Assembly: GCA_017161075.1 (NCBI GenBank)
Contig: CP046174.1
Coordinates: 3,348,001 to 3,412,000 of the forward strand
Source of the DNA: Erysipelotrichaceae bacterium 66202529
Lineage (GTDB): Bacteria > Bacillota_I > Bacilli_A > Erysipelotrichales > Erysipelotrichaceae
Direction of reading: 5' to 3'
DNA: 64,000 nucleotides
Shown here: positions 18,792-26,800 of the stretch, in pieces
Position numbering within the stretch: position 1 is the stretch's first letter
Layout of the letters: each line of letters opens with the position of its first letter
The notes under the pieces: generated by a model
What the model saw: only the letters and a program-made list of their open reading frames with translations
Databases searched by the model: none
Told to the model about the DNA's origin: nothing
Translations under genes and position numbers: made by a program

Positions 18792-18800
18792 ATTATACCA
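18792..18800 (-). promoter_or_regulatory. extended -10 promoter of the recombinase pair
   Basis: Minus strand ATGGTATAAT: perfect -10 (18,792-18,797) with the TGn extension. No good -35 at 17 nt. It lies 41 nt upstream of the first recombinase start codon. Confidence 0.55.
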
Positions 18801-18834
18801 TAAATAGGCGGTTTTTTCTATCTTTGACAGCTAA

Positions 18835-18966
18835 TTAGTGAGTGCTTTTTTCAGGTTTAAGAGAATCTTTTTTCTCTATTTCTTCTCTTACCATGTCGGG
18901 TAAAATCTTCTCTAATATCTCTTGTAAAGTATTTCCTTTCTCGTTGAAAACTTCTGTAACAATCAT
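18835..18966 (-). CDS. 43-aa protein upstream of the recombinases
   Basis: Small charged protein beginning MIVTEVFNEKGNTLQEILEKIL and ending in a Lys/Glu-rich tail. A near-perfect GGAGGAG lies 5 nt before the ATG, which strongly supports translation. Its position immediately before the recombinase genes is where recombination directionality factors or small co-regulators are often found in ICEs, but no family is recognised and no DNA-binding motif is evident. Confidence 0.7.
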   Translation of the reverse strand: MIVTEVFNEKGNTLQEILEKILPDMVREEIEKKDSLKPEKSTH

Positions 18967-19120
18967 TTTATCTCCTCCTCTTTATTATGTGTATGCAGTT
19001 CACATAAGCAAATATGCAATTTGTACGTAGCACGTACCACTGGATTACCCATCGCTAATCAAAGCGACCATTGTCTGGGCTAACCTCGACTCAATGGGAG
19101 TATCATTATGCCTGATTGAA
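18967..19120 (-). other. structured leader of the 43-aa gene
   Basis: About 150 nt rich in inverted repeats: GTACGT AGC ACGTAC (19,022-19,036), TCGCT ... AGCGA, and CCATTG ... CAATGG enclosing 18 nt. The density of pairings in otherwise AT-rich DNA suggests a folded RNA or a protein-binding region between the sigma-like gene and the recombination genes. No named RNA class is recognised. Confidence 0.45.
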
Positions 19121-19246
19121 TCATCGCCATATATTGCCACATATATTTATAGGATTTATTTCGCTAACAGATTGACTGTATCTCGGCGTACCTAAATGGC
19201 TCTCAATCAGGAACGTAATTGCATATATTCGATTGTCAAAGATCAA
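19121..19246 (-). CDS. possible 41-aa ORF with TTG start
   Basis: Frame starting MIFDNRIYAITFLIESHLG, preceded by GGAGG 10 nt before the TTG and only 42 nt after the sigma-like gene. The ribosome binding site is the main support; the start codon is weak and no family is recognised. Confidence 0.3.
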   Translation of the reverse strand: MIFDNRIYAITFLIESHLGTPRYSQSVSEINPINICGNIWR

Positions 19247-19288
19247 ATGATTGTCACCTCCTCACTATCTAGGGAAAAAATTGGTAAG

Positions 19289-19705
19289 TTATTCCATTTC
19301 TTGCATGATTTTTTTCAACTTTTTTAGAATTTTGATCTTATGGTTATGTAAAGTAGTAGTTTTCATGTGTAAAAGACGTGCAGATTCTGCTGTATTTAAT
19401 CCTTTATAGTAGTAAACATCAATTATTTTTCTTTCAGTTTCATCTAGCATATCGAATGCTTTTCTTAACTTTTGTATATCCTCCTCATGCTGGAGTAATT
19501 CTTCATCTGCTTTTTTGTTCTGCTTATAGATTTCATATTCAATAGGAATTCCTTTTTCTTCACAAAATTCCAAATATATATTTTTTTGTTTTGCCAGCTT
19601 ATCGAGGTATTGTTGTCGATCATGTATCCTGTAGTATTCTTTGTATATCTCTTGCGTAACTGGTATAGCCTTACCCTTGACCTTTAAAGTATATTTTTTT
19701 GTCAT
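19289..19705 (-). CDS. sigma-70 region 4-like regulator
   Basis: 138 aa. The C-terminal half (about 75-130) reads ...LDETERKIIDVYYYKGLNTAESARLLHMKTTTLHNHKIKILKKLKK, a sigma region 4 helix-turn-helix; no region 2 is visible. Small proteins of this type are standard regulators in Clostridial ICEs, placed near the integrase. The leader upstream contains a terminator and a competing stem (19,794-19,874), so expression is probably attenuated. Confidence 0.75.
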   Translation of the reverse strand: MTKKYTLKVKGKAIPVTQEIYKEYYRIHDRQQYLDKLAKQKNIYLEFCEEKGIPIEYEIYKQNKKADEELLQHEEDIQKLRKAFDMLDETERKIIDVYYYKGLNTAESARLLHMKTTTLHNHKIKILKKLKKIMQEME

Positions 19706-19793
19706 ATAAAACCCTCCAATCTTTCTTAGGTCTGAAAAATTGGATAGGTTATGGATAACGTGCGTAATACCAGCTATGTCCTTTCATAATGGC

Positions 19794-19874
19794 AAAAAAC
19801 GCCCACAAGAGTGAGCGTTAGCAAATACTGGGTAAAACGTAATCAGATAGCAGGCGCTTTTCCTTTCTGCTAAC
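19794..19874 (-). promoter_or_regulatory. attenuator-like leader: terminator with competing antiterminator
   Basis: Minus strand: AACGCTCAC, loop TCTT, GTGGGCGTT (9-bp stem, one G-T pair), then TTTTTT, ending 89 nt before the sigma-like start codon. An alternative pairing of GTTAGCA (19,868-19,874) with TGCTAAC (19,817-19,823) uses the first three bases of the terminator stem, so the two folds exclude each other. Confidence 0.6.
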
Positions 19875-20173
19875 TTAAAACCTCACCCTGCACATTTATA
19901 GTAAGCGGTTACATTTGCGTTTTCTGTCAATTTGTGACTACAAAAACCGAAAATTAAAATAACATAAGATAATTTGCACTATTATATTGATTCCTGTAGT
20001 TTTATTGACTTTTTAGCAAAAAATAAAAAGACCAAATATACTAATGTTTTAATCAAACATTTTCATCTGATCCTACGTGGAAATACTTTAAAAATACTAA
20101 AGATGTTATTTTATAATGAATTTTTTTGAAAAATGAAATATAATATATGTAACTATTATGTGAGGAGGAGAGA
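19875..20173. other. divergent intergenic region of the ICE
   Basis: About 300 nt between the leftward sigma-like operon and the rightward 120-aa gene; no gene seen. A minus-strand TTGACA is present near 19,950, but no -10 at normal spacing. Confidence 0.5.
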
Positions 20174-20175
20174 GT

Positions 20176-20538
20176 GTGAAGAAGAAAGATAATCACATAT
20201 CATCAGAATTTAAGAAAACAGCTTTTTTAAATTGGTTGGATGAGGCTGGTCTAAGTTATACTGTGAATGACGATCTTTGTATTGTGGATGGAGAATATGG
20301 GCAATGGATCGTAAACTTACTGCTGGAAACTAGAGGTAAGCCAACAACAATGCAAACAAAGTTGTTTAATATGATCAAAACTGTAGATCGAACTAAGGCA
20401 GATAAATTCAGTATACTTATTGAGCATAGTGCGCCTGATACAATGACTTTCAAAAGTATTTCTGAATATGTGAGAGAACAGCTCAACATTAGTCTTATAA
20501 CAGTTAATGCAAAAGGCAAAATCAAAGAATATGTATAA
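20176..20538 (+). CDS. hypothetical protein, 120 aa
   Basis: Starts at GTG (MKKKDNHISSEFKKTAFLNWL), with GAGGAGGAG 5-6 nt upstream. Mixed alpha/beta pattern with no membrane segment: an N-terminal WLDEAGLSYTVNDDLCIVDGEYGQWIVNLLLE stretch, then KADKFSILIEHSAPDTMTFKSISEYV. A nuclease-like fold is conceivable from the alternating strands but no catalytic motif is clear. It stands alone with its own terminator, oriented against most ICE genes, so it may be cargo or a regulator. Confidence 0.7.
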   Translation: MKKKDNHISSEFKKTAFLNWLDEAGLSYTVNDDLCIVDGEYGQWIVNLLLETRGKPTTMQTKLFNMIKTVDRTKADKFSILIEHSAPDTMTFKSISEYVREQLNISLITVNAKGKIKEYV

Positions 20539-20540
20539 AA

Positions 20541-20565
20541 AAAGTATCCATTTGATACTTTTTTA
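20541..20565 (+). terminator. terminator after the 120-aa gene
   Basis: AAGTATC / GATACTT around a 5-nt loop, then TTTTTT. Confidence 0.75.
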
Positions 20566-20639
20566 TTATCACTATAAGTTAATGATGTTATAATTATTCT
20601 ATAAATTAGAATTTAGTATATAGATAGTTGGTGAATATT

Positions 20640-21353
20640 ATGATCAAAAACCTATTTAAAAAAAGAAAAACAGCATTACCTGTCAAAGAGTCGATTGAAA
20701 CTGTTAATACAATGATAGAAAATAAGTTGGCTAAACATGGTTGGAAGTATCTAAAAAGTAGTCGCAAACATAAAAAAGTTGTTGGAGATTTATCCTTTGA
20801 GATTTGTTTTGATACGTCTAAATGGAATCACCAAGGGGAATCTATTCGCATAGAATGGGTATCGTTGGTGAATTGTAGAAAATATAAAATCCCGAATAAG
20901 CTTATTCTTGCATATCCTTATGAACCCTTAGATTCAAAACTATCAGGCGGAAATAAATGGTATGATATCACATATAAAGAATATTTTGATGGTGTTGTTG
21001 AAGATATATGTTTTCAACTAGAAAATAGCATTGTTTTACTAGCAAATGAATTTGAAAAAGATTTTATAGCGACAGGAATACGACTGTCCAAAGAAGGACT
21101 TCTCTACACATATGATTCCATTTACAATAACGATGATAACAATAAATACATAAGTATTCCATTCATAGAGGATTATATTGGACACCAGTATGCAATTGAT
21201 ATGGCAAAACGTTATGTTTCTAAGTATATAACAGAACAAGCATCTTTGATGCAGGAAGTAGATGCTTATAAGCGTAACCAACCTTTGTCTATTTATTTAT
21301 CTTGTAATGAAATTTTCGTCATTAGACATTTTGATGAAATTATGAAAATATAA
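20640..21353 (+). CDS. hypothetical protein, 237 aa
   Basis: Start taken at ATG 20640 (MIKNLFKKRKT); a GTG 12 nt earlier is possible and neither has a strong ribosome binding site. Soluble. The segment MIENKLAKHGWKYLKSSRKHKKVVGDLSFEICFDTSKWN followed by strand-rich sequence loosely recalls DUF4304-type proteins, but I would not assign it. Predicted as ICE cargo of unknown role. Confidence 0.65.
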   Translation: MIKNLFKKRKTALPVKESIETVNTMIENKLAKHGWKYLKSSRKHKKVVGDLSFEICFDTSKWNHQGESIRIEWVSLVNCRKYKIPNKLILAYPYEPLDSKLSGGNKWYDITYKEYFDGVVEDICFQLENSIVLLANEFEKDFIATGIRLSKEGLLYTYDSIYNNDDNNKYISIPFIEDYIGHQYAIDMAKRYVSKYITEQASLMQEVDAYKRNQPLSIYLSCNEIFVIRHFDEIMKI

Positions 21354-21441
21354 CCATTTCTGCATGATAAATTTCAGTTTGTCAAACTGGAAAATTAGAA
21401 TTAAATGAGTTGAAGAATTAGAAGTTATGGAGGGAATATAA

Positions 21442-21852
21442 ATGCAACATGAATGCAAAATTACAGTTTTGGAAACAAAAGTTTTTGTCGATTATCAAGA
21501 AAAATATCTTGCGAATCCGAAATCAGGTGCTTGTCCGTTTTTCAAAGTGGGAGACACCTTTACTCTAAAAAGAACCCTTGAAAGAGATGATTTTTATCAT
21601 TTAATGAATGGGAAATTTTGTGGAGAGGCATGGGATGCAATTAGCAGATATGTATATTCAGCATTACAAGGTGGTTCTATCATGCGTAATTGGACAAATG
21701 ATGACAGGATGATGATAGCTTGTTGCAATGATGGTACAAGACCAGTTATTTTTAAGATTGAAAGAATTGATATTCCTGAAACGGAGGAAGAAAGAATATG
21801 GCTTGAGAAACAGGATTTCTCCAATAGTGCAGATACCGCATATACTGGCTAA
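21442..21852 (+). CDS. TIGR04076 family protein
   Basis: 136 aa. Family-like features: the start CKITVLET, CPFFKVGDTF near residue 35, AWDAISRYVYSALQGGSI near 65, and CCNDGTRPVIFKIERID near 95, with conserved Cys residues that may bind metal. Function of the family is unknown. GGAGGG precedes the ATG. It converges on the next gene across a shared terminator. Likely passenger gene. Confidence 0.8.
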   Translation: MQHECKITVLETKVFVDYQEKYLANPKSGACPFFKVGDTFTLKRTLERDDFYHLMNGKFCGEAWDAISRYVYSALQGGSIMRNWTNDDRMMIACCNDGTRPVIFKIERIDIPETEEERIWLEKQDFSNSADTAYTG

Positions 21853-21873
21853 AAAACAAATTCCAGTTTAAGA

Positions 21874-21902
21874 AAAGTGCCTAATTTATTATCAGGCACT
21901 TT
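21874..21902. terminator. bidirectional terminator
   Basis: AAAGTGCCT / AGGCACTTT, a 9-bp perfect stem between convergent genes. The last bases overlap the stop end of the 206-aa gene. Confidence 0.8.
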
Positions 21903-22521
21903 ATTTTATATTTCTCAAGTATTCTACGCATAAATCATTAAAGTCTGTATCTTTTAGAATTTTCAATCGTTTATAATTATTTAACAGATATACACCGTCT
22001 ACGGATTCCAACATAATAAATTTATCATCCGATTTTATTTTTTGGTAGATTTCTTTTAGGTTTAATTCTAATAATTGCTCTTTTATATCTTTAGCATAAA
22101 CTGTAGTTGTTCTACAAGTATGACAAATAACACGATGCACGCATTTATAAAATCCATTATAATAATAAGCAATGATTGAATATATACTATTAAATTCTTT
22201 TCTGTTATTATTCGTAATAATCATAAATCTTTTTTTATTGCCTAGCCTCAGCTCATAATCCATTTGATCTAAAAGTAATATAAGGGTATTAAAAGGATGA
22301 TATTTGTACTTGAGATTATTTAATATAACATCCAAATTATCATATAGTGAATTTAAAATATCTTCATTTAATAAATCAAGCCCAATAAAGCGTAATTTTT
22401 CGTGATCCACAATGATATAATCATTTATCTGTTTTATTTTATCATTTACACATGATAGCCGTTGTTCGTAAGTCAAAGTAGAGTTAAGAAACTCATGAAC
22501 TATATAATAGTATTCACTCAT
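21901..22521 (-). CDS. unknown protein, KRF paralogue family member A (206 aa)
   Basis: Not a family I recognise. It shares two landmarks with the genes at 22,518-23,234 and 24,404-25,084: a central GNKKRFMI element (about residue 95) and a C-terminal VYLLNNYKRLKILKDTDFNDL element (about 177-197). A CHTC pair near residue 135 is unique to this member. Soluble, rich in Tyr/Ile/Asn. Its start overlaps the stop of member B by 4 nt, so A and B are coupled. The neighbourhood contains three XRE regulators. Confidence 0.75.
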   Translation of the reverse strand: MSEYYYIVHEFLNSTLTYEQRLSCVNDKIKQINDYIIVDHEKLRFIGLDLLNEDILNSLYDNLDVILNNLKYKYHPFNTLILLLDQMDYELRLGNKKRFMIITNNNRKEFNSIYSIIAYYYNGFYKCVHRVICHTCRTTTVYAKDIKEQLLELNLKEIYQKIKSDDKFIMLESVDGVYLLNNYKRLKILKDTDFNDLCVEYLRNIK

Positions 22522-23234
22522 TTGAATTCTTCATCAGGAAACAAATATTCCTCGGAACAATAGTCTCCCAGCTCCTTAATTCGCTGTACAATCCTATCTT
22601 GATAATCAGGTGCATCGAGAATATCCAATGTATTAAAATTTAATATGAGATATAGCGGAGAAATATCTATTTGATATAATACATCAATGTTTGAAGAAAG
22701 TGTTTTATATAGATTTTGTAAATTAAATTTTCTATCCCTCAGCTTACTAATGTATTGAATCAATTCCTCTGAATAATTTTCATAACAGTTGAATATATTT
22801 TCTATTGCATATTTTTCTAGCTCGTAATACTCATGATCTACAAATTCTTTAAAATCATTAAATTCAAATCCATTATTCGTATACCTATCTATTGCTTTGA
22901 ATCGTTTTGTTGTGCCATAAGTAACATCTATTGCATGAGCAAATATATACATTTGAATAGTGGAATAAGGATGTTTATCATAACATAAACGATAGTAAAC
23001 TTCTAATGCTTTTCCATAAGCATCATAAATTTCACTTATCGAAGAATATTGAGTAAACGGAACAAAAAAAGGTAAAGTATAATTAACTTTATCGGAAATA
23101 TACTCTAATGTACAATGATATTTATCTAAAAATACTTTACCTGATGGATATTGAATTATACCATCCTCCCTTTCAATTACATCGATCATAGAGTGATCAT
23201 ACTCATACAATTCTCTAATACTATATTTTTTCAT
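22518..23234 (-). CDS. unknown protein, KRF paralogue family member B (238 aa)
   Basis: Shares with A and C the central TTKRFKAI element (about residue 128) and the C-terminal LYLILNFNTLDILDAPDYQDRIV element (about 200-222). Soluble. No Shine-Dalgarno is visible before the ATG; instead the leader holds an inverted repeat (23,248-23,265). Function unknown; first gene of the A/B pair, divergent from an XRE regulator. Confidence 0.75.
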   Translation of the reverse strand: MKKYSIRELYEYDHSMIDVIEREDGIIQYPSGKVFLDKYHCTLEYISDKVNYTLPFFVPFTQYSSISEIYDAYGKALEVYYRLCYDKHPYSTIQMYIFAHAIDVTYGTTKRFKAIDRYTNNGFEFNDFKEFVDHEYYELEKYAIENIFNCYENYSEELIQYISKLRDRKFNLQNLYKTLSSNIDVLYQIDISPLYLILNFNTLDILDAPDYQDRIVQRIKELGDYCSEEYLFPDEEFK

Positions 23235-23247
23235 ATGCTGACAGCTT

Positions 23248-23265
23248 TACAAGCCTAGTCTTGTA
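23248..23265. repeat. inverted repeat in the leader of gene B
   Basis: TACAAG CCTAGT CTTGTA, perfect 6-bp arms, 14 nt upstream of the gene B start. It could be a small RNA hairpin or the operator of an adjacent XRE regulator. Confidence 0.5.
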
Positions 23266-23492
23266 GCAATAAAAATTATAATTACATTGGTAATTATGAA
23301 GCTGACCTCCTTTCTATTTTTTTATTTCTAGGATTTATTATAAAGAAAAATAGTGTTTGTTGGGTTCAACACGTATATAATAAACCAATTTTTGGCATTT
23401 TTCAATACCATTAGCCTTATTGTGACCAATTTCGACTTATCCTCTAATGAATATTATATAATTTTAAGTACAGGATAATGGTAGGTGAACAT

Positions 23493-23822
23493 ATGAAAAA
23501 TGATATTGTATCTCAAATAATTGATCTTTGTTTAGAGATGACTGATTTTAAAACTGCTGAGTTAGCTGACTTAATTGGCGTAAAGCCAAGACAGATTAAC
23601 AGATGGCGTAATGGTACTACCTCTCCTGATATTTTAACATTTTTGCGATTTTGCAAATTATTAAAGGTAGATGTCAATAAGATTTGTGAAATACTAGCAG
23701 AGCCAAGCACAGAAATCATTTTACATAACAAACAAGAAGTTGCTTTATTAAAATATTATAGACATGCGTCAAAAGAAGAACAAGAAAAGATTGATATAAT
23801 CATAAATGCCTTATCAAAATAA
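23493..23822 (+). CDS. XRE-family regulator 1
   Basis: 109 aa from ATG 23493 (AGGTG 5 nt upstream). The helix-turn-helix spans about residues 15-65: TAELADLIGVKPRQINRWRNGTTSPD. The C-terminal EVALLKYYRHASKEEQEKI is typical of XRE repressors that dimerise through a short helical tail. It diverges from gene B and converges on XRE 2. Confidence 0.88.
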   Translation: MKNDIVSQIIDLCLEMTDFKTAELADLIGVKPRQINRWRNGTTSPDILTFLRFCKLLKVDVNKICEILAEPSTEIILHNKQEVALLKYYRHASKEEQEKIDIIINALSK

Positions 23823-23825
23823 AAT

Positions 23826-23871
23826 AAGGGAAGTTTAATAACTATGTTTATAGTTTTAAACTTCCCTTTAT
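23826..23871. terminator. bidirectional terminator between XRE genes
   Basis: AAGGGAAGTTTAA / TTAAACTTCCCTT, a long stem between two convergent regulators. Confidence 0.85.
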
Positions 23872-23889
23872 TATTCCAGTTATAATTAT

Positions 23890-24237
23890 TTATTTTTCAT
23901 GAAGATGAAGTGCTTCTGCAAATAACTTGGCATTTTTTAAATAAAGCTTTTTTTGCTTATTATTCAAATCCCTATATAATTCTAACAAATAACATTCTTG
24001 TTTATCTTGCACAATGTTTATTATATTAGTTTTTTCTTCATGCTTGATTTTAATAATCTCATTGAAATCAATATCCAAAATCATACAAATCTTACATAGA
24101 GTATCAAAATCAGGTTCGTTAGTATTTCCCAACCAACGATATACTGTACGATCTGTCACATTTAATTCACTAGCTAATTGGCTAACAGATAGATCGTTTT
24201 TATCTAAAGCTATATCCAATACATTGCCAAATTTCAT
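23890..24237 (-). CDS. XRE-family regulator 2
   Basis: 115 aa. Helix-turn-helix at about residues 14-60 (LSVSQLASELNVTDRTVYRWLGNTNEPD), then an acidic/basic helical tail with ECYLLELYRDLNNKQKKLY. Divergent from the paralogue C gene, so it probably controls that intergenic region (24,238-24,403). Confidence 0.88.
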   Translation of the reverse strand: MKFGNVLDIALDKNDLSVSQLASELNVTDRTVYRWLGNTNEPDFDTLCKICMILDIDFNEIIKIKHEEKTNIINIVQDKQECYLLELYRDLNNKQKKLYLKNAKLFAEALHLHEK

Positions 24238-24403
24238 AATATCACTTACCCTCTCCGACAGCTAAATTATATAATTTTTCACATCATAATCCCGCTTTGC
24301 GACACATTCGTATACTTTTAAAAAACTGACAGGCACATTGACAAATCACATAGATACATCTAAAATAACTTGGGGCGTGGCATTAAGGAGGAGAGAAACA
24401 AAC

Positions 24404-25084
24404 ATGCCAAAAGAATTAAGCATACTCGATGAAAATGGGAATGATTCATCAGATGAGTATTTTGAAGGGAGAATATCGGAGTTAAAGGCTTATTTAAAAG
24501 AAAATTTCGGAATTACAGAAGAATTATTAAGAGAAAAGCTCGAAAATTATGAAATAGATGAAGTGTATAATCAGTTAAGGTTATATATTCATAGTATGGC
24601 ATATGGAACAAATTGTGAGATCAAAAGTAATTTAGAACACATATTTGAGAATTTCAATATAAATTTAGATACAGGGAACAGTAAACGCTTTTTCATTAGT
24701 TTTAACGAAAAAGATCATGTTAGAACTTTTGAAGTGAATACATTGGTAGAGATGTTAGATATAGTGCTAGATTATAAAAAAAATGAAATTTTGGATGATT
24801 ATATATTTATCTTAAAAAGATGGAATCAGTTACCTGAAAACTTCACATATACAACTGATTCTCCTATTCTTGACCTTTTCAATTTAGTAAAAGAGAAAAC
24901 AAGTTTTATTCTTGAAAGTGATATAGCTGGAGAGTTGTACATATTAAGCCATTATAAAAATCTTCCTGTTCTTACTGATCCAATTTATCTTGATAAAGTA
25001 GTATTACGTATTGAAGAAGTCAATAATAGAATAAAAAAAGGACTTCCAGGTGGGGATTACCTTATGTCCTTTTGGGATGATTGA
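24404..25084 (+). CDS. unknown protein, KRF paralogue family member C (226 aa)
   Basis: Start taken at ATG 24404, which follows GGAGGAG by 10 nt; an upstream TTG frame start is less likely. It shares NSKRFFIS (about residue 97) and LYILSHYKNLPVLTDPIYLDKVV (about 188-210) with members A and B. Soluble and acidic. It is transcribed away from XRE 2 and its end overlaps the end of the convergent XRE 3 gene by 23 nt. Confidence 0.75.
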   Translation: MPKELSILDENGNDSSDEYFEGRISELKAYLKENFGITEELLREKLENYEIDEVYNQLRLYIHSMAYGTNCEIKSNLEHIFENFNINLDTGNSKRFFISFNEKDHVRTFEVNTLVEMLDIVLDYKKNEILDDYIFILKRWNQLPENFTYTTDSPILDLFNLVKEKTSFILESDIAGELYILSHYKNLPVLTDPIYLDKVVLRIEEVNNRIKKGLPGGDYLMSFWDD

Positions 25085-25388
25085 ATTCTTGCAGAAAATC
25101 AATCAATTTTAATATATGTTCATCAGAAATTTTCAAATCACGAATCATCTTTATTAAATATCGTTCATTAACACTTAATACATCAGGTCTTAATCCTACT
25201 ACCTGTGCATTAAGATCTATATGTAGAAATGCACATATTCGTAACATGGTTAAATAATCAGGTTCACTCTTACCAGTCGCATAGGATGAAATTGTCCTAG
25301 AACTACACCCGATATGCTTTGCTAAAGCAGTTTGTGTAATATTTGATATAGCTAAAGCATCTGATAATAATTCACTAAAACATTTCAT
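25062..25388 (-). CDS. XRE-family regulator 3
   Basis: 108 aa. Helix-turn-helix at about residues 15-60 (TQTALAKHIGCSSRTISSYATGKSEPDYL). Tail ERYLIKMIRDLKISDEHI matches the layout of the other two XRE proteins. The CDS ends inside the 3' end of the convergent gene C, a tail-to-tail overlap that would give antisense pairing. Confidence 0.88.
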   Translation of the reverse strand: MKCFSELLSDALAISNITQTALAKHIGCSSRTISSYATGKSEPDYLTMLRICAFLHIDLNAQVVGLRPDVLSVNERYLIKMIRDLKISDEHILKLIDFLQEFNHPKRT

Positions 25389-25521
25389 ATAACACGCTCC
25401 TTGTGGCTATTATAAGATATTTGAGATTATTGCGCTTTGTATTCCTATGATTTTATCTAATGAATTACTAAAATATAGGAATCCTGTTTTTAGTATAGGC
25501 AATCATTAAAAAAATATACAT

Positions 25522-25566
25522 AAAAAAAAGAACCAGTGAACATAAATCGTTCTACTGGTTTTTTTG
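25522..25566. terminator. terminator of the conjugation operon
   Basis: AACCAGT / ACTGGTT around a 16-nt loop with T runs on both strands, 14 nt past the relaxase stop. It closes the long leftward operon. Confidence 0.8.
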
Positions 25567-25579
25567 ATCATTCAGATAC

Positions 25580-26761
25580 TTAAAATTCAATACTATCTTG
25601 AACTGCATATTCTCTAGCTAATTCTGCCTCTTGTTTTAAACGATTCGCTGTATAAGATAACACTGCTAAATCATATGTAACATCATGAAATACGGTGGAA
25701 TAAAGGAAATTAGAATATGCTTTACATTCTTTTTTACTTAAACTCTTTTTATTTTTAACTGGTTGATCAATAGTGCGTGCTTGCTTTATCGTTTGCAATA
25801 TTAGGTTACCGATCCGATCATCAATTTTTTTCATTTGATTATCTTTATATTTTTGATAACGTTGGTCAAATTTATTCCCACCATAAAGAAATATATTTTT
25901 GTCTATAATTTTTTCTACTTGCAATTCGTATTCCTGTATAGCTTGTGCAATCTCATTATCATCTTTTATTATTTTAATTACTTCATTTATATCATTTTTA
26001 TATGGTAAAACATTAGCACTATTATATTTTAACGAACCAGATACAGGAAGTGTATTATATAATTTCATTAGTAATGGATACAAATCTTTTGAGGATGTAT
26101 CATGTGAAAAAAATTTGCTGAAGGAATGATTTTGAACACTTTTTATCACTTTTTTATCTACATTACTGTTTTGCAATATAGTTATGAAATCATTGAATGC
26201 CGTATCCTTTGTTGAGAGTAATTCAGCAGAATTTATGAGGTACGATCCAAGTGTAGACTTCATTTTCATAAATTTTTTCTTGTTGATTTTAAGAAGCTTT
26301 TTTGTAGGCATTTTCTCATACATCCATATGTGTACATGCGGGTTGTCCGTATTTGTGTGATAGTATGCTCCCCACATAACATTACTAGGATCAAGTCCTA
26401 ATTCAATAATATTTCTGTTCATTGTTTTTGTTATGAATTGTTGCATATCTTTAATATCTGTTAAATTATTCTCAATAGCAAACTCTGACCTTACAGATAT
26501 CACCATTTGGTAGTAAGAATCAGGATGATATTTCAATATATCTTTCTCAACTTGTTTACGTTCATAAATGCCATTTTTTCCAAAACACCCTGTACTACCT
26601 AGTCGGTATTCATAATAATCCAGCATCTTATTTGTTTCTACTGAAAATTTGCAACATCTGTCATCTCGATCGTAATAGTTCAACATCCTGTAAATATTGA
26701 TACCGTCATTTTTCCTGTATCTCAAATTCACAATAATTTGAGCTTTATCTTTATTTTTCAT
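25580..26761 (-). CDS. conjugative relaxase, MOBP-like
   Basis: Nicks oriT and pilots the transferred strand. About 393 aa from ATG 26761 (MKNKDKAQIIVNLRY). The HUH metal motif is visible as NPHVHIWMYEK near residue 154; candidate catalytic Tyr residues occur in the first 45 residues (YRMLNYYDRD, MLDYYEY) and at KYHPDSYYQMV. The start needs care: GGAGG overlaps the T4CP stop, 35 nt before this ATG, with a 28-bp palindrome between. A GTG at 26797 is in frame but touches the site. Subfamily assignment as MOBP rests on the RP4-like nic site found at 29,078. Confidence 0.82.
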   Translation of the reverse strand: MKNKDKAQIIVNLRYRKNDGINIYRMLNYYDRDDRCCKFSVETNKMLDYYEYRLGSTGCFGKNGIYERKQVEKDILKYHPDSYYQMVISVRSEFAIENNLTDIKDMQQFITKTMNRNIIELGLDPSNVMWGAYYHTNTDNPHVHIWMYEKMPTKKLLKINKKKFMKMKSTLGSYLINSAELLSTKDTAFNDFITILQNSNVDKKVIKSVQNHSFSKFFSHDTSSKDLYPLLMKLYNTLPVSGSLKYNSANVLPYKNDINEVIKIIKDDNEIAQAIQEYELQVEKIIDKNIFLYGGNKFDQRYQKYKDNQMKKIDDRIGNLILQTIKQARTIDQPVKNKKSLSKKECKAYSNFLYSTVFHDVTYDLAVLSYTANRLKQEAELAREYAVQDSIEF

Positions 26762-26765
26762 TTGA

Positions 26766-26793
26766 TAAAAGTAGGCAATATTGCCTACTTTTA
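26766..26793. promoter_or_regulatory. 28-bp perfect palindrome between ribosome binding site and relaxase start
   Basis: Core GTAGGCAATATTGCCTAC extended by TAAAA/TTTTA on the sides. As RNA it folds into a hairpin leaving 3 + 4 unpaired nt between GGAGG and ATG, close to the ideal 7-nt spacing. It may equally be a dyad operator. Confidence 0.7.
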
Positions 26794-26800
26794 ACACCTC

